A DNA stretch of 64,000 bases from Trichormus sp. M33_DOE_039. GTDB taxonomy: Bacteria; Cyanobacteriota; Cyanobacteriia; Cyanobacteriales; Nostocaceae. Made by a program: the position numbers and the translations under genes. The DNA is taken from positions 186,001 through 250,000 of the forward strand of contig DVDT01000004.1 of NCBI GenBank assembly GCA_015296085.1. The letters run 5' to 3'. Below, piece after piece: positions 63,781-64,000 of the stretch. The notes under the pieces were generated by a model. It ran no database searches, was not told the origin of the DNA, and saw only the letters and a list, made by a program, of their open reading frames with translations. Numbering within the stretch: position 1 is the stretch's first letter; each line of letters begins with the position of its first letter.

Positions 63781-64000
63781 ATGCAAAAATCTCGACGAAT
63801 TGCTAAAATCGGTGCTTATCTACGACCCCATTGGCGAGATGCCACGTTGGGTATTTTGGCTTTGTTGTCTGTTAATGCACTAGGTGTTTATATTCCTTGG
63901 TTGATTCGCGCTTGTGTTGACCAAATCGCCAATAATTTTAGCTGGCAGGAAATACTACGTTATGTCGTAGTCATTATTTTACTCAGTTCCGCTATGTGGT
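63781..64000 (+). CDS. ABC exporter, N-terminal part (cut by the window end)
   Basis: The first 73 codons of a protein starting MQKSRRIAKIGAYLRPHWRD, followed by two hydrophobic helices (ATLGILALLSVNALGVYIPWL and YVVVIILLSSAM) with the LIRACVDQI loop between. This is the usual start of a type-I half-size exporter, with a fused ATPase expected beyond the window. Substrate unknown. Confidence 0.75.
   Translation, partial: MQKSRRIAKIGAYLRPHWRDATLGILALLSVNALGVYIPWLIRACVDQIANNFSWQEILRYVVVIILLSSAMW

Overview
The window comes from a filamentous, probably heterocyst-forming cyanobacterium of the Nostoc/Anabaena/Trichormus type. The evidence is: the HIP1 octamer GCGATCGC occurs throughout, in genes and between them; photosynthetic electron-transfer genes are present (psbV, petE, a cytochrome c6 gene); there is a DevBCA-type exporter; tRNA-Glu is of the chloroplast/cyanobacterial kind; and gaps are filled with heptanucleotide tandem repeats of the (AATGACT)n and (GGGGATT)n type that are typical of Nostocales. 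Nothing looks like a prophage, a CRISPR array or an intact insertion sequence. This appears to be ordinary chromosome with several decayed or rearranged spots.

Layout. 1-3 kb: end of an M20 peptidase, a bestrophin-like channel and an M28 peptidase. 3.2-8.5 kb: chaperone block (dnaK, dnaJ, a membrane-anchored J-protein, a DUF3143 gene) interrupted by an Rpn-type nuclease gene. 8.6-12.5 kb: lysA, cdaA and uppS on the minus strand with rimI divergent, linking lysine/peptidoglycan precursors, cyclic-di-AMP and undecaprenyl phosphate. 12.5-17.9 kb: small secreted or hypothetical proteins, a GDYXXLXY/DUF2157 pair, an RsmB-type RNA methyltransferase and a DUF2267 protein. 18-21.2 kb: a large dynamin-like GTPase and a small HNH nuclease. 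21.3-23.3 kb: two tandem MscS channels. 23.5-27.4 kb: leuB, pilD and accD. 27.6-32.7 kb: an MFS transporter and a sugar ABC importer that lacks its ATPase. 32.9-34.8 kb: psbV, petE and petJ. 35-40.5 kb: a TonB-like proline-rich protein, a lipase-like hydrolase, a cytochrome b6-like protein and a CPA1/TrkA antiporter. 40.9-43.7 kb: tRNA-Glu, an SRPBCC protein and a GAF/histidine-kinase-like protein. 44.4-46.9 kb: small genes, a gutted HNH endonuclease and a 2OG-Fe(II) oxygenase. 47-54.9 kb: an O-methyltransferase, a lipoprotein, a TPR protein, a cell-wall hydrolase, dnaG and a DUF2887 protein. 55.5-64 kb: an SDR enzyme, a PadR regulator divergent from devBCA, galE, a membrane protein and the start of an ABC exporter.

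The most interesting signals are small and specific. A dispersed repeat family lies in frame inside the MFS transporter and another forms the end of a J-protein. A cytochrome b-like protein has Gln where one of the four heme-ligand histidines should be. A histidine-kinase-like protein has Asp in place of the phosphorylated His, at a codon that is part of a HIP1 site. A cell-wall amidase has Gln in place of the catalytic Glu. An HNH endonuclease gene has lost exactly its catalytic middle. The PadR-devBCA intergenic region carries three GTA(T/C)AC palindromes. No completely new multi-gene system is evident; the dynamin-like GTPase region and the cytochrome b-like gene are the best candidates for unexplored biology.
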